A stretch of 64,000 bases of DNA from Crocinitomicaceae bacterium (GTDB lineage Bacteria > Bacteroidota > Bacteroidia > Flavobacteriales_D > Crocinitomicaceae), in assembly GCA_029254025.1 (NCBI GenBank), contig JAQWYK010000034.1, positions 1-64,000 of the forward strand, in the 5' to 3' direction. Shown here piece by piece: positions 56,109-64,000 of this stretch. The notes below the pieces were generated by a model that was not told the DNA's origin, searched no databases, and saw nothing but the letters and a program-made list of their open reading frames with translations. The position numbers and the translations under genes were made by a program. Numbering within the stretch: the stretch's first letter is position 1; every line of letters starts with the position of its first letter.

Positions 56109-56722
56109 AAAAGACCATTAATTTCTGCGTCAATGGAACTAATGATTTTTCCTAAATCCTCGGGATTCTCATTATAGTTGTTGTTATCAACATCTACAAT
56201 CAGTAATTTTCCTTTATCATATGTACTGATCCATGCTTCATAACGCTCGTTAAGCCGTTTCAAGTAATCTAAGCGAATACTCTCTTCATAATTCCTACCA
56301 CGTGTTTGAATTTGATTGACCAACGTTGGAACACTTGCTCTCAAATAGATTAACAAATCTGGCGCTGATACGAAGGATTCGATGAGGCTGAACAATGAAA
56401 AATAATTTTCAAAATCACGTGTCGTCATTAACCCCATGGAGTGAAGATTGGGCGCGAAAATAAAAGCATCCTCGTAAATCGTTCTATCCTGAATGACGAT
56501 TTTATCGCTCTGCTGTTTAATCTCCTGGATTTGAGTAAACCGATTATTTAAATAATACACCTGAAGGTTAAACGACCATCGCTGCATATCTTCATAGAAG
56601 TCATTCAAATATGGATTGTGTTCTACATCCTCAAAATGCATTTCCCAACCATAATGTTTTCCCAATAACCCCGTTAACGTAGTTTTTCCCGAACCTATAT
56701 TTCCAGCTACAGCAATATGCAT
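56105..56722 (-). CDS. Deoxynucleoside kinase
   Basis: Phosphorylates deoxynucleosides in the salvage pathway. Of 205 residues, P-loop GNIGSGKTT (7-15), the substrate-site EDVEHNPYLNDFYED (about 31-45), and catalytic QDRTIYEDAFIFA (about 78-90) with the DRS/DRT motif; LID-type arginines are in RGRNYEESIRLDYL. The family is known in Flavobacteriales as deoxyadenosine/deoxycytidine/thymidine kinase. Links to the secreted nuclease and nucleotidase genes at the right of the window are only functional. Single gene. Confidence 0.92.
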   Translation of the reverse strand: MHIAVAGNIGSGKTTLTGLLGKHYGWEMHFEDVEHNPYLNDFYEDMQRWSFNLQVYYLNNRFTQIQEIKQQSDKIVIQDRTIYEDAFIFAPNLHSMGLMTTRDFENYFSLFSLIESFVSAPDLLIYLRASVPTLVNQIQTRGRNYEESIRLDYLKRLNERYEAWISTYDKGKLLIVDVDNNNYNENPEDLGKIISSIDAEINGLF

Positions 56723-56782
56723 GACTTATTTATTTAGATGGACTAAAATACAAATAAAGTACAGATAGCCGACGAAACCACC

Positions 56783-57577
56783 TTATTTTAATAAATATTT
56801 TTTAATGCCCTCAGCGGTTCTTAAGTAAATCGATTCTCCGACAATTCGAAAATCAATCACTTCATTATCAGGTAAGCGAAAGAGTATTTCATCTCGACTC
56901 CGCACATCGAATCTAACCAAGGCCTCCGTTGTCAAATAAAATACAAATCCTTTAACTAAGGATACGCTCATAGCTCCACCTGTCTCTACCAAATCAATCA
57001 ATGTACCATAGTAGTCGAAGAGATAAATGCCTTTGCTCCTATCAAGGACAAGCAAGGTGTTTTCCATTTCACGAAGATCGTTTACTACCAATTCTCCCAT
57101 AATACCCGCCAAATTTTCGATTACCATGGGTTGATGCTGCATTTCATCAAAGAGCATTAGCTTAGAATTATCTGTATCGTACACCCAGTAACGATTTGAC
57201 TGAGCGGAATAACTCGCATTCGTGCTATATGAAACATTAGACCCACTTAAATCATGTACCGATTGATGAAATGTCAATGTATTATCCAAGAAGGCAATGG
57301 CTTGCTGCTCCTCCGAAAAAATAAGCGTCTTTAAGGCGTGCCTTGCATCTATGATCTGAATTGCCCCGACTCCTTTTAGGCTTTGCCGAAACATAACTCG
57401 AAAATTAGAGTCGAGTTTTATTAACACATCCTTCTTAGAATATATAACCTTTCCCATAGGATCTACGTCCCAGCTGTCAATGTCCTTAGCAGGAAAAGAT
57501 TGTACTAACCTCCATTCTTGCGCGGAAAGCAACGTAAATAGAAAGAAACTAAACAAGCACAAGAATATTCGATTCAT
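56783..57577 (-). CDS. Secreted propeller-like hypothetical protein
   Basis: A 264-residue exported protein: signal peptide 1-19 (ending LLSAQ) followed by repeated strands of the type YRVYDTDNSKLMLFDE, NTLLVLDRSKGIYLFDYYG and YLRTAEGIKKYLLK, which look like blades of a beta-propeller. No catalytic motif. It sits five bases downstream of the GH3 gene; probable operon. Function unknown. Confidence 0.7.
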   Translation of the reverse strand: MNRIFLCLFSFFLFTLLSAQEWRLVQSFPAKDIDSWDVDPMGKVIYSKKDVLIKLDSNFRVMFRQSLKGVGAIQIIDARHALKTLIFSEEQQAIAFLDNTLTFHQSVHDLSGSNVSYSTNASYSAQSNRYWVYDTDNSKLMLFDEMQHQPMVIENLAGIMGELVVNDLREMENTLLVLDRSKGIYLFDYYGTLIDLVETGGAMSVSLVKGFVFYLTTEALVRFDVRSRDEILFRLPDNEVIDFRIVGESIYLRTAEGIKKYLLK

Positions 57578-57582
57578 ACTTC

Positions 57583-59109
57583 TTATTTATCAAACATCAT
57601 ACCCTCTTCTAACGCCATAATATCCTCAAATATTACTCGATTATTCGATAGTCTCGGAACCTTATGTTGACCGCCCAGCTTCCCTTTCTGCTTTAGCCAT
57701 CGGTCAAAACAACCCTGTTTGGCTTGATGAACAATAGGAACATTCAAAGACAAGTTATTGGTTCGCTTCGCGTCATAATCAGAATTGACTTCACGTAATT
57801 TCTGATCTAATGCTTCTACAAAATGCTCCATATCCTGAGGAGGGGTAGAAAACTCAATAAGCCACTCATGACCTCCTTGGGCAGCATTTTCCATGTAAAT
57901 TGGACAGGCCGTATAATCGCGAATCTCCGAATCTGACTGCTTGCAAGCAAAAGCGATCGCCTCATCTGCATTCTCTATAACCATTTCTTCTCCAAATGTG
58001 TTAATGAAGTGCTTTGTTCTACCCGTAACCTTAACACGGAACGGGTACAAACTTGTGAATTTAACCGTATCTCCAATAATATAACGCCATAATCCGCCAT
58101 TTGTTGAAATAACCACGGCATAGTTTTTATCCAATTCAACCTCTGCAAGACCTACGCAAACTTTCGAATCAATTCCATCGAAGGCTTCCATAGGAATAAA
58201 TTCAAAAAATATTCCATAATCCAACATTAACAACAAGTCGCCATCTTGATGGTCTTGAATGGCGAAAAAACCTTCTGAAGCGTTGTAGGACTCTAAATAA
58301 TGCATGGAAGAAGAAGGAATAATTCGCTCGAATTCCTTGCGATAAGGTTCGAAGCTTACTCCTCCGTGCATGAATAGCTCTAGATTTGGCCAAACATCTA
58401 AGATCGATTCTTTTTGTTTTAATTCCAGAATACGATTTAACAAAACTAAGGTCCAACTGGGAACCCCAGACATACTTGTTACATCTTCATTCATTGTAGA
58501 GATGGCCAATTTATCAATCTTCTCTTCCCAATTGCTCATTAGGGCAATTTCCTTAGAGGGCGTCCGCTTAATCTCTGCCCACCAAGGGAGATTTTTCATA
58601 ATAATTGCGGATAAATCTCCCGTATAACTATCCGGACGCACTTGATGATAATCTGCTGAACCACCAACAACCAAGTGTTTTCCATTGTACAATTTAGTAG
58701 TCGGATATAGCTTATAATTAATTGCTAATAAATCCTTCCCACCTTTATAGTGACAGTCCTCTAGGGAGTCTTTGGTAACTGGAATATATTTACTTCGATC
58801 AGAAGTTGTTCCTGAGCTTTTCGCAAACCAACGCGTTTCTCCTGGCCATAGGACAGATGTTTCTCCATTGACCGCCCGATCAATCCAAGACTTAATTTCC
58901 TCATATGTATGCAGAGGAACACGTTGCTTATAGTCTTCGTAGGATTGAATCCCATCCAATTGATAGTGCTGACCAAAGACGGTTGAGCGCCCCTGTTCCA
59001 CCAAACGTTCAAACCATTCCATTTGAACCTCAACAGGATGCTTCTTAAATAAATCAATCTGATGATTTCGCTTTTTCAGTAACCACCCGAAAATCGCATT
59101 AAACGCCAT
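57583..59109 (-). CDS. GH3 family acyl-adenylating protein
   Basis: A 508-residue protein of the GH3 (auxin-responsive promoter) family, ANL-fold adenylating enzymes that join amino acids or amines to carboxylic acids. The ATP motif FAKSSGTTSDRSKYIPVT (about 109-126) and YNASEGFFAIQ, LMLDYGIFFEFI in the middle are characteristic. The bacterial members' substrates are mostly unknown. First gene of the pair with 56783-57577. Confidence 0.88.
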   Translation of the reverse strand: MAFNAIFGWLLKKRNHQIDLFKKHPVEVQMEWFERLVEQGRSTVFGQHYQLDGIQSYEDYKQRVPLHTYEEIKSWIDRAVNGETSVLWPGETRWFAKSSGTTSDRSKYIPVTKDSLEDCHYKGGKDLLAINYKLYPTTKLYNGKHLVVGGSADYHQVRPDSYTGDLSAIIMKNLPWWAEIKRTPSKEIALMSNWEEKIDKLAISTMNEDVTSMSGVPSWTLVLLNRILELKQKESILDVWPNLELFMHGGVSFEPYRKEFERIIPSSSMHYLESYNASEGFFAIQDHQDGDLLLMLDYGIFFEFIPMEAFDGIDSKVCVGLAEVELDKNYAVVISTNGGLWRYIIGDTVKFTSLYPFRVKVTGRTKHFINTFGEEMVIENADEAIAFACKQSDSEIRDYTACPIYMENAAQGGHEWLIEFSTPPQDMEHFVEALDQKLREVNSDYDAKRTNNLSLNVPIVHQAKQGCFDRWLKQKGKLGGQHKVPRLSNNRVIFEDIMALEEGMMFDK

Positions 59110-59240
59110 TGAAAAAGGTATTTAAATTGTTTCTTTTTATAAATCTTGTTAAAGGTACGAAAAAAACATATTTCGCTTCCAACCTTTTCGGGTTTCCAAA
59201 CGTTATGTATCTGAATTTCTGGTTGGTTTATTATTGGTTT

Positions 59241-59272
59241 AAAAGTGGTGCTTCCTGGCGCCACTTTTTTTT
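59241..59272 (-). terminator. Bidirectional hairpin terminator
   Basis: GTGGTGC/GCGCCAC stem (59245-59251, 59258-59264) with A and T runs on both sides, downstream of the 59271 gene. The remainder of 59110-59270 shows nothing recognisable. Confidence 0.6.
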
Positions 59273-60179
59273 ATACTGGGATTAATTGAAATCCCTTATG
59301 CTTCTTTCTTTCTCCGAGATAGAAGTCTATACGTCCAAGTGCCAGTCCTGCCCAACCGACTTGATTAATAAGCACAAGACTTCCGGCTAGATTCTTCGTA
59401 TAGCTTGGCTTATCTAGAAATGTGTGCGTATGACCACCAATGATTAGGTCAATATTCTCTGTAGCTGATGCCAGCACTATATCTGAAACTTTATTCTGAC
59501 GATATTGATAGCCTAAATGGGAAAGGCAAATCACTAAATCACACTCCTCTTCCATACGTAAGTGTCTTGCTTGTCTGTTCGCCATTTCAATAGGATCAAG
59601 ATAGCGCGTCTCCCCGTAATTTGCTTTCATAATTAAACCTTCCAACTCCACACCAAGTCCAAAAACACCTACTTTAATATCTTCTTTCAAAAATGTCATA
59701 TATGGAAGCGTCTCATCGCGCAATTCGGTGTTTGAAAAATCATAATTACTGCATACGAAAGGAAAGTTTGCATATCGTTTAGCATTCAGAAAACCGTCGA
59801 GTCCGATATCGAAATCATGATTTCCCATTGTGGCGCAATCGTAACCAAGCATCGACATCAATTTCATTTCCAAGGTTCCGTTAAACTTATTAAAATAGGG
59901 CGTTCCTTGAAAAATATCTCCTGCATCAAAAAGCAATACGTTCTTTTCTTCTCTACGAATCTGTTGAATGAGCGTATGTCGAAGAGCAACCCCTCCTCTT
60001 CCAGGAAAAGTCGCATGAGTTACTGGAAACGTCTCAATATTCGAATGAGTATCATTCGTATGCAGAATGGTGATTTTCCGAAGAGAATCCGGTCTTTTAG
60101 GATCAGCCAATACCGAAGGACTCAAGGCCACCCCTGCTCCTAAGACGGCACTCTGTTGTAGAAATTTTCTTCGTTCCAT
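59271..60179 (-). CDS. 5'-nucleotidase, metallophosphatase domain only
   Basis: The N-terminal half of a UshA/CpdB-type 5'-nucleotidase as a separate gene: 302 residues with a twin-arginine-type signal (MERRKFLQQSAVLGAGVAL) and the dimetal motifs ILHTNDTHSN (about 33-42), DAGDIFQG (about 86-93), GNHDFDIG (about 117-124), and GGHTHTFLDKP. The C-terminal nucleotide-binding domain is coded by the upstream gene, with stop and start overlapping (60179). Together the two make a normal-length enzyme. Periplasmic. Confidence 0.88.
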   Translation of the reverse strand: MERRKFLQQSAVLGAGVALSPSVLADPKRPDSLRKITILHTNDTHSNIETFPVTHATFPGRGGVALRHTLIQQIRREEKNVLLFDAGDIFQGTPYFNKFNGTLEMKLMSMLGYDCATMGNHDFDIGLDGFLNAKRYANFPFVCSNYDFSNTELRDETLPYMTFLKEDIKVGVFGLGVELEGLIMKANYGETRYLDPIEMANRQARHLRMEEECDLVICLSHLGYQYRQNKVSDIVLASATENIDLIIGGHTHTFLDKPSYTKNLAGSLVLINQVGWAGLALGRIDFYLGERKKHKGFQLIPV

Positions 60180-60901
60180 TATTCCTGCGTTTCAAATCTA
60201 ATACGCCCATTCACCAAAGGAACTATGGTATCTGTCGCTTCAACATATTCAATGATGATGTCTCTCAACAATTTAGGATGGTCTATTTTTGAAATCGGAT
60301 GCTTGAAAAAATCCATATTATCCCCTCCCAGCGCTAAATAGTTACTGGTAACAACAGTGATCACTTCATAATTACCAATACCTACGAGCTGATCATTCGT
60401 TACTTCAAATCCTGAGATAGGTTCGCCACCTGATTGTTTTAAATAAGCATGTATTTCCGGAAGTACTGAACGATTTAATTTAAGCACAACTAATGTATTA
60501 TCGAACGGCATCAATTTATAAATATCACCAACGGTCACCGGACCTGCGCTGATGGGAGAACGGAGCCCACCATGGTTTAATAGACAAATGGGGTGCTCTG
60601 TTACATCTACAAGTTCATGATCCAATGCGTAATGAAGAGATAAATCAGCTAATAAATTCCCAAGTGCTCCCTCTGGACGTGCTCGCTCAAAATTAGCAGT
60701 TGCAAAACCAATCACTTGACTCATCTCCAATTCTAAAGAGTCTCCGTAAGGGGCGACAAAAGCCTCTACTTCTTTAGATGGCTGAACATAATTATTCGAT
60801 ACTACTATTTCACTGCGATGGACGTATCTTTTGGAAACAGAAGAGCAGGCCCAAAGACCTGCTCCAATGATTATAAAGATACCGTAACCAATACTCTTCA
60901 T
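60179..60901 (-). CDS. 5'-nucleotidase C-terminal domain lipoprotein
   Basis: A 240-residue lipoprotein (lipobox LWACSS, Cys19) made only of the 5'-nucleotidase C-terminal domain: GFATANFERARPEGALGNLLAD (about 66-87), LLNHGGLRSPISAGPVTVGD (about 108-127), MPFDNTLVVLKL and ISGFEVTND. It gives substrate specificity in the single-chain enzyme. It overlaps the catalytic-domain gene by one base. Two separate chains that work together is common in Bacteroidota, so it is probably not a frameshift: both halves have a complete export signal of different type. Confidence 0.87.
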   Translation of the reverse strand: MKSIGYGIFIIIGAGLWACSSVSKRYVHRSEIVVSNNYVQPSKEVEAFVAPYGDSLELEMSQVIGFATANFERARPEGALGNLLADLSLHYALDHELVDVTEHPICLLNHGGLRSPISAGPVTVGDIYKLMPFDNTLVVLKLNRSVLPEIHAYLKQSGGEPISGFEVTNDQLVGIGNYEVITVVTSNYLALGGDNMDFFKHPISKIDHPKLLRDIIIEYVEATDTIVPLVNGRIRFETQE

Positions 60902-60910
60902 TGATACAAC

Positions 60911-63208
60911 TTATTGTACAATCAACTTACGTTGTGCATTTCCAGTAGCTGTAGCAACATTCACAATGTAGGTTCCAGCGGTCAAATCTGCCGTAATAAC
61001 TTCTACGAGGTTAGCAGCAGAAGTCGACAAATACACCTGCCGTCCTGTCATATCTGTAATTGATAAACGCTCTATCACTTGTCCATTCACTTGAACATAA
61101 ACGATATCATCTGATGGGTTTGGGAATACAACTAGCTGGTTGTCAATATCATTCTCGCTAACAGACAATTGGCATCCGACCGCATCGTAACTCATGTTTG
61201 AGAAATCAATGTAACATGCAAAATCTACACTATCAATGAACGGATTTCTGTTACCTTGAGTATCAAAAATTAATTCATGACGCGCAATTTCATAAGAGTC
61301 AGGAAGATCACCAAAATGCCAAGACTTAAGCACCTCTTGACTTTGCAGAATTGAAGATTGATTAAAGTTAGGAGGTAATTGCCAGCTATATCCTCCTTCA
61401 TTATTGTAGGCAACAGCCATATAGAACATAGCGCGTGCAGCATTTCCTTTGTTAGCGTCTCTTGGCTCGTATAATAAAGCCCCATTCGGTCCATATCCAA
61501 CAGACCCTTCCAAGTAATTATACACCGTATTTCCAGTAATCTCTCCTAATGGAAGGTTGCTACGTGGAGTATTTGCCTTCGTTAAATTCGCAGGATACAA
61601 GTTATGATAGTCTGTATATTCAGGTTGCTCTGGGTTATCAGCTGGGAAAGTAGCCATCCAGGAATGTGCATAAGTATGCTCACGAGAGTATCCTGTGGCC
61701 GTCCAATCAAAAGGACCCGCAAATACAAATCGTTCACCGGAGTAGGCACATTCAACTAAAGACTCACCGTTAATCGTATCGCGAATTTCAAATTGGTCCA
61801 TCACTATTGTCTTGTACAAGAAATACGAATAAAATTGATGTGGATTAATTAATGCTGTCAAATCATCTACAAGCGTTGTAGAAGAGCTATTGATTCCGTT
61901 ATAATAGGTACCAATGTTGCTGCCTGTAGAAGTGACATCGTTGGAAACGACCTGTCCCTCAGCGTAATTAACATAGTTACCAAAACCATTGTATGCATAT
62001 ACTGCAAAATGGTAATTTTTATCCGCTCGGATTCCACGAGGAGTAAAAGAAGTTCCTGGACCAACATAAGCTACTTGTCCATCTCCTACAAGATCTCCTC
62101 TTAAGTATTCAACCCCGTCGGTAGGTGCAGATGATGGAGCACTACCTTCTTTCCATACTACTAAGTAATTTTCTGCATCCGCCGAAGGCGCATAACTAGC
62201 ACTCAAAGTATATGCTTTTACATTAGAAAATGTCAATGCTGAAGCTCCTGAACTTGGCTCAGTAGCTAAACCGTCGTTCCCAATCGCATATAAGTTCAAA
62301 GTAAATATCGGTACGTCTGGGTCATCAGACTCAATGGACAAGACTCCTGTACGCGAACCATTACCTTGTGCATTGAATGTAATTTCATTATTAGTCTGAC
62401 TAAAACCAGCTATAGCTCCAGGAACTATGTTTACTGAAAAATCTCCGCTAGAAGGACCTGTAATAGTGAAGTTGGAAACAGTTAAATTGTTTGTCCCAAT
62501 GTTTTTAATAGTCAATGGTGTTGTGATCGTTGTACCAATGAAAGCAGTACTTCCATTCAAAACACTTACACCATTTACCTCAACATCAATTTTTTTGTCT
62601 GGTGCCGCATATGGAAAGATATCGTTAGCATCTCTTGGAATAACTTGATAGGTTGCATTAAATTGACTATGCAAAGCAACAAGCGATTGAGGTCCGGAAG
62701 GAATTGGCGTTCCAACCAAGTTAGTTCCAGAGTAAACGCGTAACTGACCAGTATTCGTCCCGTCGGTAAAGTTATAGTTCGTATTTCCAGCAAATGTACC
62801 TCCAGCGTCGGGGAAAGTAATATTGTCAAACTGCACCAAACGTCCTTCAAACGTTTCACCCATATTCGCAATGGAAATTACCCAGGGAGCTACTTCTGAA
62901 CCAACACCTTCATCCGTCCAGGAATTAATTGGGTCAATTTCTAAAAGTCCATTAAAATCCTTAATTACACCAGTTACAGTAACAGAGTCACCTCGTCCAA
63001 CACTGTTAATTGTCGCACCATAAACAGGCAAACCTCCCGTTGCATCTTGGATATAACGAATAGGACCGAATTCTCCTGCATTGGAAGACACTCCTTTGAT
63101 CGTTACTGTCTGCCCAACAGAAAAATTCTGTCGTGCATCATTTATGTTTGTTTGCGCGACTGCTACCGAAGCGAACGACACACTTAAAATAATTAATCCT
63201 TTTTTCAT
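60911..63208 (-). CDS. Secreted endonuclease I with OB-like domain and T9SS sorting domain
   Basis: A 765-residue exported nuclease. Signal peptide 1-18 (ending VAVAQ); an OB-like domain (NFSVGQTVTIKGV... about 28-210); a choice-of-anchor domain (about 215-320: IGTTITTPLTIKNIGTNNL); a fibronectin-like part (about 320-430); then the endonuclease I domain with REHTYAHSWMATF and DYHNLYPANLTKANTPRSN (about 505-550), where the His and Asn residues are catalytic or metal ligands in the family. C-terminal sorting domain opens with VVFPNPSDDIVYVQVN. Degrades extracellular DNA or RNA; the next gene is the nucleotidase pair, nine bases downstream. Confidence 0.88.
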   Translation of the reverse strand: MKKGLIILSVSFASVAVAQTNINDARQNFSVGQTVTIKGVSSNAGEFGPIRYIQDATGGLPVYGATINSVGRGDSVTVTGVIKDFNGLLEIDPINSWTDEGVGSEVAPWVISIANMGETFEGRLVQFDNITFPDAGGTFAGNTNYNFTDGTNTGQLRVYSGTNLVGTPIPSGPQSLVALHSQFNATYQVIPRDANDIFPYAAPDKKIDVEVNGVSVLNGSTAFIGTTITTPLTIKNIGTNNLTVSNFTITGPSSGDFSVNIVPGAIAGFSQTNNEITFNAQGNGSRTGVLSIESDDPDVPIFTLNLYAIGNDGLATEPSSGASALTFSNVKAYTLSASYAPSADAENYLVVWKEGSAPSSAPTDGVEYLRGDLVGDGQVAYVGPGTSFTPRGIRADKNYHFAVYAYNGFGNYVNYAEGQVVSNDVTSTGSNIGTYYNGINSSSTTLVDDLTALINPHQFYSYFLYKTIVMDQFEIRDTINGESLVECAYSGERFVFAGPFDWTATGYSREHTYAHSWMATFPADNPEQPEYTDYHNLYPANLTKANTPRSNLPLGEITGNTVYNYLEGSVGYGPNGALLYEPRDANKGNAARAMFYMAVAYNNEGGYSWQLPPNFNQSSILQSQEVLKSWHFGDLPDSYEIARHELIFDTQGNRNPFIDSVDFACYIDFSNMSYDAVGCQLSVSENDIDNQLVVFPNPSDDIVYVQVNGQVIERLSITDMTGRQVYLSTSAANLVEVITADLTAGTYIVNVATATGNAQRKLIVQ

Positions 63209-63229
63209 CTATCTTGTATTAAAACTAGT

Positions 63230-64000
63230 TTAAAATTCAAATCCTACGGAAAAGTTAAATCGTAGACCTTGTCCAAAAAATACGCCTGAAGAGGTTGCAT
63301 CAAATGCACTTCCATTTTGGTTATTCCGCGCATCGGAAACATACATCACATTGGTTGCATTGAACAAGTTTGCCTTAAAATTAAGGTTTGATTTATCCAT
63401 TTTGTGACGATAACCAGCACTAATGTCAATTAAACCGTAACCCGTTCCAAAAAAATTATTAAACGCGTTATGTGAATCATTGAAATTGTAATTCGTTATT
63501 CTCCAAGACTCACGACCGCCATTTCCATTAGCCACATTCAAACTGAACGGATCAAAATCACTATAGTATCGGTCGAAATAAGTATATCGAACACGCAAAT
63601 ATGCATTCTTCACAAACTCATACCTTACAGAAGCAGAGAAGGTTGTTTGTGCTGCGTCACCTACATGTACCCCGCGCGCATCAAACTCAAACTGAGTTCC
63701 AACAACATCAATTATCTCACTAGACTGCCAGGTCCAATCTCCAATAGAAATCATCCCCTCAAGAGAAACGCGTTTGTGAATTTTGTAGACTCCATCAAAC
63801 TCAATCCCAATATGCAAAGCATCCATTCCATTAACATTCGCCCGGATAAATTGAGTTGGATCCTGTGGGTCAGGAACGGCTACCCCAAATGGGAACGGCT
63901 TATTTTGCCAATACGTAAAGTAACTATTTACATTAAAACTAAATTTCTTTGAACGGTATCCGTACCCCATTTCAAAGGCATAAATGTTCTCATTTAGAAT
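63230..64000 (-). CDS. TonB-dependent receptor, C-terminal part (cut by window edge)
   Basis: The last 257 codons of an outer-membrane barrel, open to the right edge (ILNENIYAFEMGYGYRS reads through 64000). Repeated barrel strands such as FSFNVNSYFTYWQN, VRYEFVKNAYLRVRYTYFD, LIDISAGYRHKMDKSN and a final LRFNFSVGFEF with terminal phenylalanine are typical of TonB-dependent receptors. The plug domain lies outside the window. It lies 21 bases upstream of the nuclease, suggesting joint expression. Confidence 0.85.
   Translation of the reverse strand: MLNENIYAFEMGYGYRSKKFSFNVNSYFTYWQNKPFPFGVAVPDPQDPTQFIRANVNGMDALHIGIEFDGVYKIHKRVSLEGMISIGDWTWQSSEIIDVVGTQFEFDARGVHVGDAAQTTFSASVRYEFVKNAYLRVRYTYFDRYYSDFDPFSLNVANGNGGRESWRITNYNFNDSHNAFNNFFGTGYGLIDISAGYRHKMDKSNLNFKANLFNATNVMYVSDARNNQNGSAFDATSSGVFFGQGLRFNFSVGFEF

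Noticed and set aside
59271-60901. Split 5'-nucleotidase as a frameshifted single gene
   Set aside because: Each half has its own export signal (twin-arginine and lipobox), so two real genes are more likely; the gene order is also reversed relative to the fused enzyme.
1-64000. CRISPR arrays, prophage, insertion sequences
   Set aside because: No regularly spaced repeats, transposase, integrase or phage structural motifs were found on reading both strands.

Overview
The window looks like chromosomal DNA of a flavobacterial member of the Bacteroidota, possibly near Crocinitomicaceae (family-level placement is inference). Evidence: at least four secreted proteins end in type IX secretion (T9SS) sorting domains; there is a PorE-like T9SS lipoprotein, a TonB-dependent receptor, a Bacteroidota-type principal sigma factor (start MRQLKISKQ) and a tmRNA tag ending YALAA; many genes carry the Bacteroidota -7 promoter box TAnnTTTG. 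Coding is dense, and several genes overlap by 1 or 4 bases.

Layout. 1-117: N-terminus of an unidentified membrane protein cut by the window edge. 118-5841: a type I restriction-modification cassette (hsdM-hsdS-hsdR, minus strand) bracketed by two related, hairpin-forming non-coding repeats. 5842-11730: a minus-strand operon (GH20 hexosaminidase, glycosylasparaginase, CutC, GH2 mannosidase) that fits breakdown of the Asn-linked N-glycan core. 11798-12195: remnant of an outer-membrane barrel gene. 12192-18841: membrane protein, DPP11-type S46 peptidase, Wzz-like and O-antigen-ligase-like polysaccharide genes, queuosine-precursor transporter, acidic small protein. 19013-22009: VWA protein, AAA+ ATPase and small helical protein, a MoxR/VWA-type module. 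22013-26967: T9SS propeller protein, M28 peptidase, OmpA relic, tmRNA, DUF2490 pair. 27061-34470: plus-strand operon of LptF/G permease, two glycosyltransferases, QueE, PorE-like protein and UbiA prenyltransferase, i.e. envelope genes plus queuosine synthesis. 34498-42245: ABC exporter, tRNA-His, DinB protein, and a tightly overlapping operon of TPR protein, phosphosulfolactate synthase, WD40 protein and CocE-like hydrolase. 42261-50398: subtilisin-like T9SS protease, tRNA-Asn, a broken universal stress gene with an FNR-like site, rRNA-type methyltransferase, DUF3109 protein, principal sigma factor, transaldolase. 50526-54494: ECF sigma factor, membrane-anchored partner, lipoprotein, T9SS protein. 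54553-64000: RNase P RNA, HEAT-like protein, deoxynucleoside kinase, GH3 protein, a 5'-nucleotidase split over two genes, a secreted endonuclease I and a TonB-dependent receptor cut by the right edge.

The common theme is a heterotroph living on proteins and glycoconjugates: secreted peptidases (S46, M28, S8, S15-like), glycoprotein sugar catabolism, and extracellular nuclease plus nucleotidase for DNA and nucleotide scavenging, delivered by T9SS. The least explained parts are the repeats around the restriction cassette, the VWA/AAA/helical triad, and the TPR-ComA-WD40-hydrolase operon. No CRISPR array, prophage, transposase or integrase was seen.
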